Below, piece after piece: positions 52,268 to 61,616 of a stretch of DNA of 64,000 nucleotides (positions are counted from its first letter, which is position 1; each line of letters begins with the position of its first letter). The notes below the pieces were generated by a model that was given only the letters and a program-made list of their open reading frames with translations, did not search any database and was not told where the DNA came from. This DNA is from Gracilimonas sp965227785. Lineage in GTDB: Bacteria; Bacteroidota; Rhodothermia; Balneolales; Balneolaceae. The DNA lies in the NCBI RefSeq assembly GCF_965227785.1, contig NZ_OZ245785.1, forward strand, positions 930,001 to 994,000. Direction: 5' to 3'. A program made the translations under genes and the position numbers.

Positions 52268-53083
52268 TCAGATATCTTTATAGTTGCCCAGTTCCAGCGT
52301 CCAGTCATACTCTTTGAATTCAACAGAAGGATCAGCATCCTGCGGAATAATTTCAAAATCTTTAAGCATTTGAACAGCTCCGCTTTTTCCTCCAAAGTCG
52401 GCCCGGAACCAACTCATCAGCTTATTTACCACAACCCGGTTTTCCTCGGGATAATAGTCCGTGGTTTTTTCCAGGTATTGTTTTGTGGTGATGTCCAGTT
52501 GCTCGTTCACCCGATCCGGATCGAATGCGGCGATATAAGGACAGGCTGCGGCTCCGCAATTGAGTGCAAAGTGAATACGTGCGTCAGTTTCATCCCACCG
52601 GAACTTCTTTTCATATCCACCGGGAAATGGATTGCTCGCATAGCCACCTGAAATCTTAACTTTTGATCTTCGGATGATACCATGTTCAATATCATCAAAG
52701 CTAACATCCTTGCCAGCAATGGTTATCTGGGGTGATGAGAAAAAGTTGTAGCCAAATACAGAATCCCGGTCCTCAAACAACTCCGGGTCTTCAGTCAAAA
52801 TAATCTGCACGTAAGCGTTATATACATTTAGCCAAAATGCTTTCCGCTCTCCCTCTGTATCAAGACTTTCCTTTAACTCTTTCTCGGATACGTTGGCCAG
52901 TTTTTCCTGAATGGCCTTTGTTGATTTACCCTGCCTCAGGTTCTCAATCATTTGTTCTGAAAGTTCCGCATAAGTCATTGTATCCAGGTTTAGAGAATCT
53001 CCCGACATTTCTTCCTGTGCATGAAGGTTAGCAGAAGCCAACAACCCGGCAATCAATAAAACACTAAAAATTAAATTCTTCAT
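52268..53083 (-). CDS. DUF547 domain protein, secreted
   Basis: A 271-residue protein with a signal peptide (cleavage near ANLHA, ~residue 22) and a DUF547 domain: KAFWLNVYNAYVQIIL, FDDIEHGIIR, RIHFALNCGAAACP and YLEKTTDY...VNKLMSWFRADFGG. The Cys and His residues of NCGAAACP and DIEHG resemble a transglutaminase-type site but activity is unknown. Its stop codon and that of the barrel gene share the palindrome TGATCA, so the genes converge without a gap. Confidence 0.9.
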   Translation of the reverse strand: MKNLIFSVLLIAGLLASANLHAQEEMSGDSLNLDTMTYAELSEQMIENLRQGKSTKAIQEKLANVSEKELKESLDTEGERKAFWLNVYNAYVQIILTEDPELFEDRDSVFGYNFFSSPQITIAGKDVSFDDIEHGIIRRSKVKISGGYASNPFPGGYEKKFRWDETDARIHFALNCGAAACPYIAAFDPDRVNEQLDITTKQYLEKTTDYYPEENRVVVNKLMSWFRADFGGKSGAVQMLKDFEIIPQDADPSVEFKEYDWTLELGNYKDI

Positions 53084-53167
53084 TTTGTAATTCTTTTTGA
53101 ATATTAAACATCTGTGAAACTCAACACATCGTATTGACTATCCAAAGCCGATTAATCTTACTGTGCT

Positions 53168-53863
53168 ATGCTGAGCATTATTGTCCCTACATATAACGAA
53201 GAAAACACCATTTTGGATTTATTGATTCACTTGAGTGAGGATATAGGCACTTCCGATGAGCTATTGGTTGTAGATGGAGGCAGCTCTGACAAAACGGTAA
53301 GTTTAGTAGAGGAACATGGCTTCACCTGCCTGAAGTCACCCAGAAAAGGACGGGCGGCTCAAATGAACTATGGTGCTGAACAATCTTCCGGTAAGGTTCT
53401 ATACTTTGTCCATGCTGATACTACTCCTCCCTCTACCTTTCGGGATGATATTGAAGAGGCTATATCCAATGGCTTTAAATCCGGTTGTTATCGCTACCGG
53501 TTTGACATCAATCATCCTCTATTGAAGATCAATGCCTACTGTACCCGCTTTGATCGTTTAATGTGTCGGGGCGGAGATCAGACGTTGTTCATAACCCGGA
53601 AACTATTCGAAGACTTAGGCGGCTTTCGCGAAGACTATATGATTATGGAGGATTACGATTTGATTCAGAAAATTCAGTCTTGTGCCGGGTTCCGCATTAT
53701 CCCGAAAAACGCCACGGTTTCAGCCCGCAAATATGATCATAACGGTTATTTTAGGGTGAACTTTGCCAACCTGGTAATCTTCATGATGTACTTTGCCGGG
53801 CTTTCCCAGGAAACCATGGTGCACGCCTATAAAAACCTGATCGTCCATCCCAAGTTCGACTGA
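53168..53863 (+). CDS. Family 2 glycosyltransferase (TIGR04283-like)
   Basis: A 231-residue GT-A enzyme with SIIVPTYNEE, the nucleotide-sugar motifs VVDGGSSDKT and HADTTPP, then RGGDQTLFITRKLFEDLGGF and EDYDLIQKI. The YFVHADTTPP variant and short length are typical of the TIGR04283 group. Substrates unknown. Single gene. Confidence 0.9.
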   Translation: MLSIIVPTYNEENTILDLLIHLSEDIGTSDELLVVDGGSSDKTVSLVEEHGFTCLKSPRKGRAAQMNYGAEQSSGKVLYFVHADTTPPSTFRDDIEEAISNGFKSGCYRYRFDINHPLLKINAYCTRFDRLMCRGGDQTLFITRKLFEDLGGFREDYMIMEDYDLIQKIQSCAGFRIIPKNATVSARKYDHNGYFRVNFANLVIFMMYFAGLSQETMVHAYKNLIVHPKFD

Positions 53864-53907
53864 GTACTGAATCAGCTACCGGCACCGCATTACCATTTAA
53901 AGATGTG

Positions 53908-53937
53908 AAGATCCTTTGGCTGAAGCCTCAAGATGAC
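53908..53937 (+). repeat. Remnant of a related palindromic repeat
   Basis: GATCCTTTGGCTGAAGCCTCAAGATGAC resembles the right half of the hairpin repeat but with GGCTGAAGCC in the loop, so a related subfamily or degenerate copy. It is followed by the palindrome AACATT-C-AATGTT (53950-53962). Confidence 0.45.
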
Positions 53938-53982
53938 TCAATTCACTTCAACATTCAATGTTGAGTGTTCAATATTCGGGCC

Positions 53983-55113
53983 TCAGCCCGTCGTTTTCTT
54001 ATAGCGATTGATGGAGATCAGTAGTAATAAACTTCCCATTCCAATCAGTGTATAAACCATAAACTGTATTTCTTTCCAGCCGGCTCCTTTCAGTAACACC
54101 ATCCGCATAATCTTGATGAAATAAGCCACCGGATTAGCCAGCGTAAGCTGTTGGGCCCACTCCGGCATACTTTCTATGGGAGTAAACAATCCACCCATCA
54201 AAATAAAAATGACCATTACGAACCAGGCAATGAACATGGCTTGCTGTTGGGTGTGAGTTATGGTAGAAATAAGAAGTCCCAACGATTGGATAACAATCAA
54301 AAAGATGCCGGCTACTACTAAGACCGTGCTAAGACTTCCCAAAAAAGGAATCTGAAATCCATATCGGGCCAGGGCTAATCCAATGAGTAGATCCACCATT
54401 CCAATTACCCAGAAAGGCAGCAGTTTCCCAATCATAAACTGAGATTTACGGATGGGTGTAACATTCAGTTGTTCAATGGTTCCGATCTCTTGCTCCCTGA
54501 CAATATTCATCCCCGATAAAAACACGCCGATCATGGAAACAAGCACCACCAGAATGCCCGGCACCATATAGGTTATATAATCCAGGTTCGGATTGTACCA
54601 GTTTTGGGGAATGATATTAATCGACTTAGCCTGTTGTATCTGACAGGCAGCTTGTTCAATTTTCAGCTCTTTTAAAACCTTTTTGTTTAAGTCGTTTAAA
54701 ATAGAAGCACTGTAGGATTGAATGAGCCCGGCCGTGCTTCCGTCCACTGCATCAATAATCAGTTGCATATCTGCCGGCCGGCCACTCGATGCTTCCTTTC
54801 CAAAACCAGAAGGAATGCGAATGATCATCTTTACCTCACCGGCATTCATCGCATCAATTGCTTCATCCCGGTTAAAGGATTCCAGCTTTAGAGTAAAGTA
54901 GCCGGTAGCCTGAAATTTCGCCGTCAGCTCTCTGGAAAGAGCAGACTGATCCATGTCAATCAGAGCAAAATCCACCTCTTTAAGTTCATAAGTCGCCGCA
55001 AAAGAAAGCACCAGCAGCTGTACGATTGGCATCACAAACAGGATAGGCAGCATCGCCTTGTTGCGAAAAATCTGCAGGAACTCTTTTTGAAGTAAAACCC
55101 GGATGATCTTCAT
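53983..55113 (-). CDS. ABC-2 type permease (second permease of exporter)
   Basis: A 376-residue membrane protein of YbhR/YhhJ type. One N-terminal membrane helix, a large extracytoplasmic domain (~50-175) and five more helices toward the C terminus (from ~180). The conserved NIVREQEIGTIEQLNVTPI motif is present. It overlaps the preceding permease by 4 bp. Last gene of the tetR exporter operon. Confidence 0.92.
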   Translation of the reverse strand: MKIIRVLLQKEFLQIFRNKAMLPILFVMPIVQLLVLSFAATYELKEVDFALIDMDQSALSRELTAKFQATGYFTLKLESFNRDEAIDAMNAGEVKMIIRIPSGFGKEASSGRPADMQLIIDAVDGSTAGLIQSYSASILNDLNKKVLKELKIEQAACQIQQAKSINIIPQNWYNPNLDYITYMVPGILVVLVSMIGVFLSGMNIVREQEIGTIEQLNVTPIRKSQFMIGKLLPFWVIGMVDLLIGLALARYGFQIPFLGSLSTVLVVAGIFLIVIQSLGLLISTITHTQQQAMFIAWFVMVIFILMGGLFTPIESMPEWAQQLTLANPVAYFIKIMRMVLLKGAGWKEIQFMVYTLIGMGSLLLLISINRYKKTTG

Positions 55114-56219
55114 TGCAGCCTTACCTTAAATTTTTTCATACTGAGTGCTATGAAGAACAGGGTGATTCCGGCCAGAATAAGAGTCTCTTTCCAGATGAAT
55201 AGGAACTCCGATCCTTTAAGCATGATGTCTCTTACGATAATCAGAAACCACTTGGCCGGGATGATATGAGAAATCCACTGAAGCGGAACCGGCATACTTG
55301 AAACGGGGAAAATGAAGCCCGACAGCAATACCGTTGGCAGTAATAATCCTGCCAGCGAAACCATCATCGCCGTTTGCTGATTATTGGCTGCCGATGAAAT
55401 AAATACTCCCAGTGCCAGTGCTGTTAAAATGAATAAGGTCGCCTCCGCAAAGAACAGAAAATAGGATCCCTGAAACGGTACCTGAAATACAAACCGGGCC
55501 AATACCAAAATCGTAACTACATTAACTACCGAAAGCACCAGATAGGGCAATACTTTGCCAATAATTATATGATGGGGCTTGAGAGGCGACACCAACAAGA
55601 TTTCCATATTCCCCATCTCCTTTTCTCTGGTTATAGAGATGGAGGTCATGAGGGCAGAAATGAGCATCAGAATAACAGCTATTAAGCCGGGTACAAACAG
55701 ATTCACGCTTCTCAGTTCAGGGTTGTACATCATCCGGACCTGAGGATTCAACCCCGCTTTTTGTATTTCTCCGTTTCTGTTTAACTCTCCAACATAATCC
55801 CTGATGATATTGGCAGTGTAAGACTGAACCAGGTTTGCAAGATTTGGATCCGTAGCGTCGGTAATTACCTGCACCTGAGCTTTCTGTTTCCGAACTAACT
55901 GCTCTTTGAAATTCGGCTCAAACACTACAACTTCTTTTATATTTCCTTCCCTGAACAACCTCTCCACTTCCTCATAGCTCTGTAGATATGAACGGACCTC
56001 AAAAGAAGCCGAAGCTTCCAGTTTTTGTGTGATGGTCCGGGTCACTTCATCTTTCGATAAATCCAGAATCCCGATCTGAGCGTTGGTCACTTCATTTCGA
56101 ATAGCGAAGCCAAACAGGATCAGCATAATGATTGGCATCCCAAAAAGCACCGTTAGCGTACGCTTATCACGATAAATCTGCTTAAACTCTTTAATCACAA
56201 AACCGGAAAAAGCATTCAT
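55110..56219 (-). CDS. ABC-2 type permease (first permease of exporter)
   Basis: A 369-residue protein of the same architecture as its neighbour: an N-terminal helix, a periplasmic domain and a C-terminal membrane block with SITREKEMGNMEILLVSPLKP. The two permeases probably form the heterodimeric channel. The 4-bp overlaps with both neighbours show tight translational coupling. Confidence 0.92.
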   Translation of the reverse strand: MNAFSGFVIKEFKQIYRDKRTLTVLFGMPIIMLILFGFAIRNEVTNAQIGILDLSKDEVTRTITQKLEASASFEVRSYLQSYEEVERLFREGNIKEVVVFEPNFKEQLVRKQKAQVQVITDATDPNLANLVQSYTANIIRDYVGELNRNGEIQKAGLNPQVRMMYNPELRSVNLFVPGLIAVILMLISALMTSISITREKEMGNMEILLVSPLKPHHIIIGKVLPYLVLSVVNVVTILVLARFVFQVPFQGSYFLFFAEATLFILTALALGVFISSAANNQQTAMMVSLAGLLLPTVLLSGFIFPVSSMPVPLQWISHIIPAKWFLIIVRDIMLKGSEFLFIWKETLILAGITLFFIALSMKKFKVRLQ

Positions 56220-56959
56220 CCTTCCCCCCTCTCGGCACCGCGAGCCAGCTTTATAAATACATCTTCAATAGTTTCTGCATGGAAGTTTTCCCTTAGCTGG
56301 CGGGGTGAGCCGATGGCATCCATCCTTCCATCTACCATGATGGAAACCCGGTCACAATACTCCGCCTCATCCATGTAATGCGTAGTCACAAAAACCGTAA
56401 TCCCATGGTCCGAAACTTCGTATATCTTTTCCCAAAACTGCCGTCTTGTAACCGGGTCAACTCCCCCTGTTGGCTCATCCAGAAACACAATGTTGGGATT
56501 GTGGAGTATGGCTATGGAAAAAGCAAGCTTTTGCTTCCAGCCCAAAGGCAGAGAGCGGACCAGCTTTTTGCGTACATCTGCCAATCCAAGTGAATGGATT
56601 ACTTCATCAATTTTGTTGTTTAGTTCTTTATCGGGGATCCCGTAAATGCCACCATAGAACCGGATGTTTTCTTCGGAAGTGAGGTCATCATACAGCGAAA
56701 ACTTCTGGCTCATATACCCGATGTTTTTCTTAATGGCTTCTGCCTCCAGGTAAACATCGTTGCCCGACACCCATGCCTTCCCTGAAGTTGGAGTAAGCAG
56801 TCCGGTAAGCATACGCATGGCTGTCGTTTTTCCCGCTCCGTTAGCCCCAAGAAATCCAAAGATCTCCCCCTGTTCTACCTCAAAGGTGATGTTATCCACT
56901 GCAGTGAAATCGCCAAATTTCCTTGTCAGGTTCTCGGTTTTAATGGCCGGATCAGACAT
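56216..56959 (-). CDS. ABC transporter ATP-binding protein
   Basis: A 247-residue ATPase with Walker A GANGAGKTT, a degenerate signature (LPLGWKQK in place of LSGGQ), Walker B IVFLDEPTGGVDP and the switch His in VTTHYMDEAE. In YbhF-type exporters the two ATPase halves are often fused; here they are separate genes, overlapping by 8 bp. Confidence 0.94.
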   Translation of the reverse strand: MSDPAIKTENLTRKFGDFTAVDNITFEVEQGEIFGFLGANGAGKTTAMRMLTGLLTPTSGKAWVSGNDVYLEAEAIKKNIGYMSQKFSLYDDLTSEENIRFYGGIYGIPDKELNNKIDEVIHSLGLADVRKKLVRSLPLGWKQKLAFSIAILHNPNIVFLDEPTGGVDPVTRRQFWEKIYEVSDHGITVFVTTHYMDEAEYCDRVSIMVDGRMDAIGSPRQLRENFHAETIEDVFIKLARGAERGEG

Positions 56960-57875
56960 GGGCTTCCTCGTCGTTGGCTTGCATCAGCTCCATAAAGCTG
57001 TCCTCAATGTTGGGTTTGATGGGTTTGATCTCAACCTCATCCAATCCCCGGTCAAACAGATACTTTTTCAGAGCCATCACATTTGGGGATCCGGTTTTCT
57101 CGGTATAATGGACATACTCTCCAAAGGGTTGGACAGAATACGCTTGAGGATGTGATTTAAGAGCATTTAGTAACGCATAGGTGTTATCCGCTTTAATACC
57201 CAGTAGCGTACGTTCAAAAGAATCTACGATGGCTTGTGGAGTATTAATTTGCAGAATCTCTCCCTCCTGAATCAACGCTACTCGCTCACACAGGTCCGCT
57301 TCGTCCATATAGGGTGTGGATACTATGATGGTGATGCCCTCTTCTTTCAGCATCTGCAGCATTTCCCAGAATTCTTTTCTGGAAACGGCATCCACTCCGG
57401 TGGTTGGTTCATCCAGAAGCAATAACTCCGGTTTATGAATTAGCGCACAGCTCAATGCCAGCTTTTGCTTCATCCCGCCCGATAAATCCCCCGCCAAACG
57501 GTTTCTAAATTTCTCGAGCTGACTGTAAATGGGCTTCACCAATTCATAATTCTCCTCTATGGAAGTTCCAAAAACAGAGGCAAAGAATCTCAGGTTCTCT
57601 TCTACCGTCAGGTCCTGATATAGGGAGAACCTGCCGGGCATGTAACCCAGTTTTGGTCGGATCAGCTTGTAATCTTCAACAACATCTTTTCCAAGTACTG
57701 TTGCAGAGCCCTTATCCGAAATAAGCAAAGTGTTTATGATCCGGAACAGCGTCGTTTTGCCGGCACCATCCGGACCAATAACTCCAAATAGCTCACCTTT
57801 ATTCACCTCAAAAGAAACCTCTTTCAGGGCACGGACTTTCCCAAACCACTTCGAAACCGATGATATGTTAACCAC
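56952..57875 (-). CDS. ABC transporter ATP-binding protein
   Basis: An ATPase of ~307 residues with Walker A GPDGAGKTT, signature LSGGMKQKL, Walker B LLLLDEPTTGVD and the switch region VSTPYMDEAD (His replaced by Pro). The frame opens further upstream (57929, TTG), but that overlaps hlyD. I prefer the GTG at 57873-57875, which has AGGA 9 nt upstream. The C-terminal ~80 residues after the ATPase are an added domain typical of YbhF/CcmA-like exporters. Confidence 0.93.
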   Translation of the reverse strand: MVNISSVSKWFGKVRALKEVSFEVNKGELFGVIGPDGAGKTTLFRIINTLLISDKGSATVLGKDVVEDYKLIRPKLGYMPGRFSLYQDLTVEENLRFFASVFGTSIEENYELVKPIYSQLEKFRNRLAGDLSGGMKQKLALSCALIHKPELLLLDEPTTGVDAVSRKEFWEMLQMLKEEGITIIVSTPYMDEADLCERVALIQEGEILQINTPQAIVDSFERTLLGIKADNTYALLNALKSHPQAYSVQPFGEYVHYTEKTGSPNVMALKKYLFDRGLDEVEIKPIKPNIEDSFMELMQANDEEAHV

Positions 57876-57897
57876 ATTATTCAATCCTGACCTTCCG

Positions 57898-58797
57898 TCA
57901 TTGAAAGTTGACTTCTCCCGGCATACCAATCTTTAACTTGCCATCCGGATTGTGAACTGCGATCTCAACCGCATATACCTGTGTTACACGTTCTTCTTTG
58001 GTTTGAATCATTCTTGGGGTAAACTCTGCTTCAGAGGCAATCCACCTTACCACACCGGAAAGAGACTCATTTTCCTCTGCATTCTTGTCAATTATCACCT
58101 CTGTCTGCTCACCAAGAATCACGTTCGGAAACTGGGCACCCGACACATAGACCTTTAGAATCATTTCCTCCAAATTGGCGATTTCATACAGAGGCTTTCC
58201 TGTTGAGACCAACTCTCCGGGCTCCACAAAACTTGAAAGTACGGTTCCTGAAAACGGGTTTATGATCATCGTCTTTTCAATCTGATTTTTAACCTGAGCT
58301 ATCCGGGCTTTCATCGTTTGCAACTCTGCGTAAACTGACTGCTTTTGTACTTCCACCGAATTAATCTGTTTTTTCAATACATTTACTTGTCCCTGAGCCT
58401 GGTCAATCTGCTGTTGAGTAGCCGCATTATTTTGCTTCAGGTTAGTGAAGCGTTGCAGATCTTTCTGGGCCGTATTTAACTGCTCCCGATACACATCGGC
58501 CTGTGCATCCAGTTTAGAAATATTCGTTTGGATTGCAGCCACTGAAGCTAATAGTTCAGCCTTTTGAAGGGCCAGCCGGGTCGAATCTACCTGTCCTGCT
58601 TTTTCTCCTTTTCCCATTGTCATACCCTCCTGCACTGTAAAACTCTTAAGGATTCCTGAGCTTTCTGCCGAAACGGTTACTTCATCCGCTTCAAACTGTC
58701 CATAGGCATCTGAGATTTGCTCCTGACTACATCCCAATGCTAAAAAAAGCAAGGCGGTCATAGAGATAAGGGATGTGTATGTTTTCTTCTGTTTCAT
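57898..58797 (-). CDS. HlyD-family membrane fusion protein, lipoprotein
   Basis: A 299-residue adaptor. The lipobox ALGCS (Cys23) suggests lipidation. It has a split biotinyl-lipoyl-like domain (EVTVSAESSGILKSFTVQEG and INPFSGTVLSSFVEPGELVSTGKPLYEIAN), a long helical hairpin between them (~75-170) and a C-terminal barrel region. It links the inner-membrane exporter to the TolC-like protein encoded 23 bp upstream. Confidence 0.93.
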   Translation of the reverse strand: MKQKKTYTSLISMTALLFLALGCSQEQISDAYGQFEADEVTVSAESSGILKSFTVQEGMTMGKGEKAGQVDSTRLALQKAELLASVAAIQTNISKLDAQADVYREQLNTAQKDLQRFTNLKQNNAATQQQIDQAQGQVNVLKKQINSVEVQKQSVYAELQTMKARIAQVKNQIEKTMIINPFSGTVLSSFVEPGELVSTGKPLYEIANLEEMILKVYVSGAQFPNVILGEQTEVIIDKNAEENESLSGVVRWIASEAEFTPRMIQTKEERVTQVYAVEIAVHNPDGKLKIGMPGEVNFQ

Positions 58798-58820
58798 AAC
58801 CTTTCCTGTCGTTAAAATTT

Positions 58821-60086
58821 CTATTCGAGATCTAATCCCAAAGCGGTTCGGTATTCAGCCTGGGCCTGAACTAATTTGATTTCATTCGTTAGCAGAGAAA
58901 GCCGTGCTCGATTAGCATTTGTTAGCTCGGTGATGTATACCGTAGCTGTAATAACTCCATTTTCAAGCTGATTGGAACTTTCATCCACCACTTGCTCCCT
59001 GATCTCAATGATTTCTTTATCGCGGATGATGTTCTCTTCAATAGCCCTGATTCGTTCCTGGATTCTGCTTAGTTGGGCCTTAAGCTGAAGAGTGAATGAT
59101 TCTTCGTTCTGCCGGATGGTTTTCTGCCTGATGTTCAGCGCTTCTTCCTGTTTATCGGCGTTCAGAAAGTCCATAAAATTCCAGTTAAAACGCAGGCCCA
59201 CTATGTAATAATCATGGAAGTCATCGTTCAGGAAATTAAGTCCCGGCCGACCGTAAGCAGCCGTTCCAAAAGCTGAAATACGCGGGGTTTTTCGGGTCTG
59301 AGCCAATTTTTTTTGCTCCTCCAATGCCCGAACAGAGTTTTCGAACATAACCAGCTCCGGTCTTGCCGGATCAATCATTACACCTTCAGAAATCGGATCC
59401 GGAAGCGTCAGTTTAGTGGATGAATTCAGCTCTTCCCCAATCAACTCTCCCAACACCAGGTAACCTGATTTGATATTAGCCATGATGCTTGCCGAATCCT
59501 GCTTGGCCTTGATAAGCCCGGCTTGAAGAATCAAAAGCTGGCTTCTTAACAGAACCCCGTTTTCTACTTTTGAACGCACACTTTCGAGGCGTTCACCCAA
59601 TTCCCCGATCATTAGTTTTGTGGTTTCCATCTGCTGCTGAGAAAGCAATATCCCAAAGTAAACCTGATCAATTTGCGCCCTTACCTGGTGAAGTTCCACC
59701 TTGGTTGAAAGCACTTCCTGCATTCCTTGTGTTCGTTCCAGATTTTTTCGAATGCCAACTTCACCCCCGGAATAGATATTCTGACTTACCTGAATGGCCG
59801 CTTCATACTGATCTTTACTAACCCGAGGCGGGCCTCCTCCCGGCGTGCCGAATTCGGTTACTTCCGATTGATAACTTGCCTTACTATTGAAAGAAAACTG
59901 CGGGAAATACCCGGTTTTCGCTATGCTAATATTCAGCTCTGTTATCTGTTCCTGAAAGGCCACATTCTTCGCCGCGGGATAATGTGCTTCAGCCTGTTGA
60001 TAGCAGTAGTTCAGAGAAATGGAATCAGCCGGAACCCCCTGGTTCACAAAAGTAAATATCAGTAGTGAGGTGAATAGCGTATTCAT
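58821..60086 (-). CDS. TolC-family outer-membrane efflux protein
   Basis: A 421-residue protein with a signal peptide (to ~20) and two repeats of long coiled helices and strands, as in TolC (ALNIRQKTIRQNEESFTLQLKAQLSRIQERI; IEIREQVVDESSNQLENGVITATVYITELTNANRARLSL). It forms the outer-membrane channel of the exporter. It overlaps tetR by 4 bp. Confidence 0.93.
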   Translation of the reverse strand: MNTLFTSLLIFTFVNQGVPADSISLNYCYQQAEAHYPAAKNVAFQEQITELNISIAKTGYFPQFSFNSKASYQSEVTEFGTPGGGPPRVSKDQYEAAIQVSQNIYSGGEVGIRKNLERTQGMQEVLSTKVELHQVRAQIDQVYFGILLSQQQMETTKLMIGELGERLESVRSKVENGVLLRSQLLILQAGLIKAKQDSASIMANIKSGYLVLGELIGEELNSSTKLTLPDPISEGVMIDPARPELVMFENSVRALEEQKKLAQTRKTPRISAFGTAAYGRPGLNFLNDDFHDYYIVGLRFNWNFMDFLNADKQEEALNIRQKTIRQNEESFTLQLKAQLSRIQERIRAIEENIIRDKEIIEIREQVVDESSNQLENGVITATVYITELTNANRARLSLLTNEIKLVQAQAEYRTALGLDLE

Positions 60087-60700
60087 GGCTTTTTGTAATT
60101 AATGGCATTCAGTATGAAATCCGTAAGAAACCATTTCCGGTCTTTCAGGAATTTGAGGTACTCCTGCTCTTCCAGATCAAAAACCGTTTTAACCATCATC
60201 TGGGCTATAAAAGGAAACAGAATCAACCCGACCATGCTGATTAGCAATTGTCTCGGTTCAACCGGATCCATATTACCGGCTTCAATCTCTTTCTTTATCT
60301 GATCAGCAAAACTTTCAGGTGGTTGAATATTCTTTTCGCTCATAAACTTTCGGAATTCATCCGGGTGATTATTCATCTCCTGTATGATAAACTGCACTAC
60401 TTTGGGATTGTCTTGCAGGAAGTTGTAATAGGCATCAATCAGCCGGGGCACTTTCTTATCCAGGGTAAGTTCGGAGCCCAGAATTTCGAATATGGTGGGA
60501 AAAAAGTGTGCCAGTTGCTGTTGGAAAACCGCCCGAAATAGTTTGTCTTTGCTCCGATAGTAATAATGCAGCATCGACTTATTGATATCAGCCTCATCGG
60601 CAATCTGTTGCATGCGGGCACCGGCATAGCCGTCTTTTTGGAATACACGGGATGCAGCTTCAAAAATCAGTTCTTCTGTGGCCTTTTCTTTGTCAGTCAT
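60083..60700 (-). CDS. TetR-family transcriptional regulator of the exporter operon
   Basis: A 205-residue regulator: N-terminal helix-turn-helix (ASRVFQKDGYAGARMQQIADEADINKSMLHYYYRSKDKL, ~13-52) and a C-terminal ligand-binding helical domain. It is the first gene of the operon it probably controls. A palindrome that fits a TetR operator lies ~52 bp upstream of its start codon. Confidence 0.93.
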   Translation of the reverse strand: MTDKEKATEELIFEAASRVFQKDGYAGARMQQIADEADINKSMLHYYYRSKDKLFRAVFQQQLAHFFPTIFEILGSELTLDKKVPRLIDAYYNFLQDNPKVVQFIIQEMNNHPDEFRKFMSEKNIQPPESFADQIKKEIEAGNMDPVEPRQLLISMVGLILFPFIAQMMVKTVFDLEEQEYLKFLKDRKWFLTDFILNAINYKKP

Positions 60701-60751
60701 ATCCTTTTTTTTAGTTGATTCTGCAAAAACCTATACAAGATAATCGTATTT

Positions 60752-60769
60752 TTCAACCACTTGGTTGAA
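60752..60769. promoter_or_regulatory. Probable TetR operator
   Basis: TTCAACCA-CT-TGGTTGAA, a perfect 8-bp inverted repeat with a 2-nt centre, 52-69 bp before the tetR start codon. Size, symmetry and position fit autoregulation of the operon by the TetR protein. Confidence 0.75.
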
Positions 60770-60774
60770 CTTAT

Positions 60775-60791
60775 TGGTTAATACATAACCA
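60775..60791. promoter_or_regulatory. Second inverted repeat near the tetR promoter
   Basis: TGGTTA-N5-TAACCA, sharing the GGTT core with the neighbouring operator; possibly a secondary site. The rest of 60701-61086 shows no other feature I can support. Confidence 0.45.
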
Positions 60792-61086
60792 TTGGATTTA
60801 TATGAGTAAAAACAGTCCTATAGCCGACCAACTTAACGGCCCTACGGTTGCACAGAGAGAAATTCTAATCGTTAAATAGAAGAAAAGCGGTGCGAATATC
60901 CGAAACTGGCCTGGGATTCAGCGAAAAAATGATCCCATGAAAAATTCTTGTCCCCAATAAATTCGAACTCCTAATCTTTTTGTTCTCCTTCACAAAATAT
61001 TCACAATGCATGGTTAGTTTTTGATCAACAAAATTAAACAGGTCGGTTACCCCACATTGGTACCGCAAATAAAACAGACGAATATC

Positions 61087-61527
61087 ATGAGAACTCTATT
61101 TTCTTTACTTGCAATTTTTGCCCTTGCATTCACAAATATGGTCCAGGCCCAGGATAAGGTTGAAATTACCATTGAAGGTAACGACCAGATGCAGTTCAAC
61201 ATCAGCGAAATCAAAGTAGAAGCAGCACAAACTGTTGTACTTACCCTTAAGCATGTTGGAAAACTTCAAAAAGCAGCTATGGGGCACAACTGGGTGCTGC
61301 TTAAACAAGGAACCAATATTCAGACATTCGGGTCAGCTGCATCGAAAGCTGCAGGCAACGAATACATTCCTGAAGGCACTAATGATGTAATTGCACACAC
61401 CAAACTGATCGGCGGCGGACAAGAAACCACCATCGAGTTTACCGCTCCTGAAGCCGGAACGTATGATTACATTTGTAGCTTCCCCGGCCACTATGCACTG
61501 ATGAAAGGTAAGCTTATTGTAGAATAG
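61087..61527 (+). CDS. azu: Azurin-type blue copper protein
   Basis: A 146-residue periplasmic electron-transfer protein from the ATG at 61087; the frame opens 66 bp earlier, but that part precedes a clear signal peptide (residues 1-22, cleaved after VQAQ). All type-1 copper ligands are visible: His67 (GHNW), Cys130 (YDYICSFPGH), His135 and Met139. It shuttles electrons in the periplasm. Monocistronic. Confidence 0.93.
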   Translation: MRTLFSLLAIFALAFTNMVQAQDKVEITIEGNDQMQFNISEIKVEAAQTVVLTLKHVGKLQKAAMGHNWVLLKQGTNIQTFGSAASKAAGNEYIPEGTNDVIAHTKLIGGGQETTIEFTAPEAGTYDYICSFPGHYALMKGKLIVE

Positions 61528-61569
61528 GTAGTTATTTAGCATTCCTAAAACTACTCGTATTATACCCTG

Positions 61570-61604
61570 AACCCCGGAATCCTCACCGTTTTTCGGGGTT
61601 TTTT
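61570..61604. terminator. Terminator between convergent genes
   Basis: AACCCCG-N17-CGGGGTT followed by a T-run (TTTTA). It ends the azurin transcript and may also work on the minus strand for the SDR gene. Confidence 0.75.
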
Positions 61605-61616
61605 ATTTCTGAAAAT

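Noticed and set aside
61021..61086. Upstream extension of azurin
   Set aside because: It would place ~22 extra residues before a good signal peptide.
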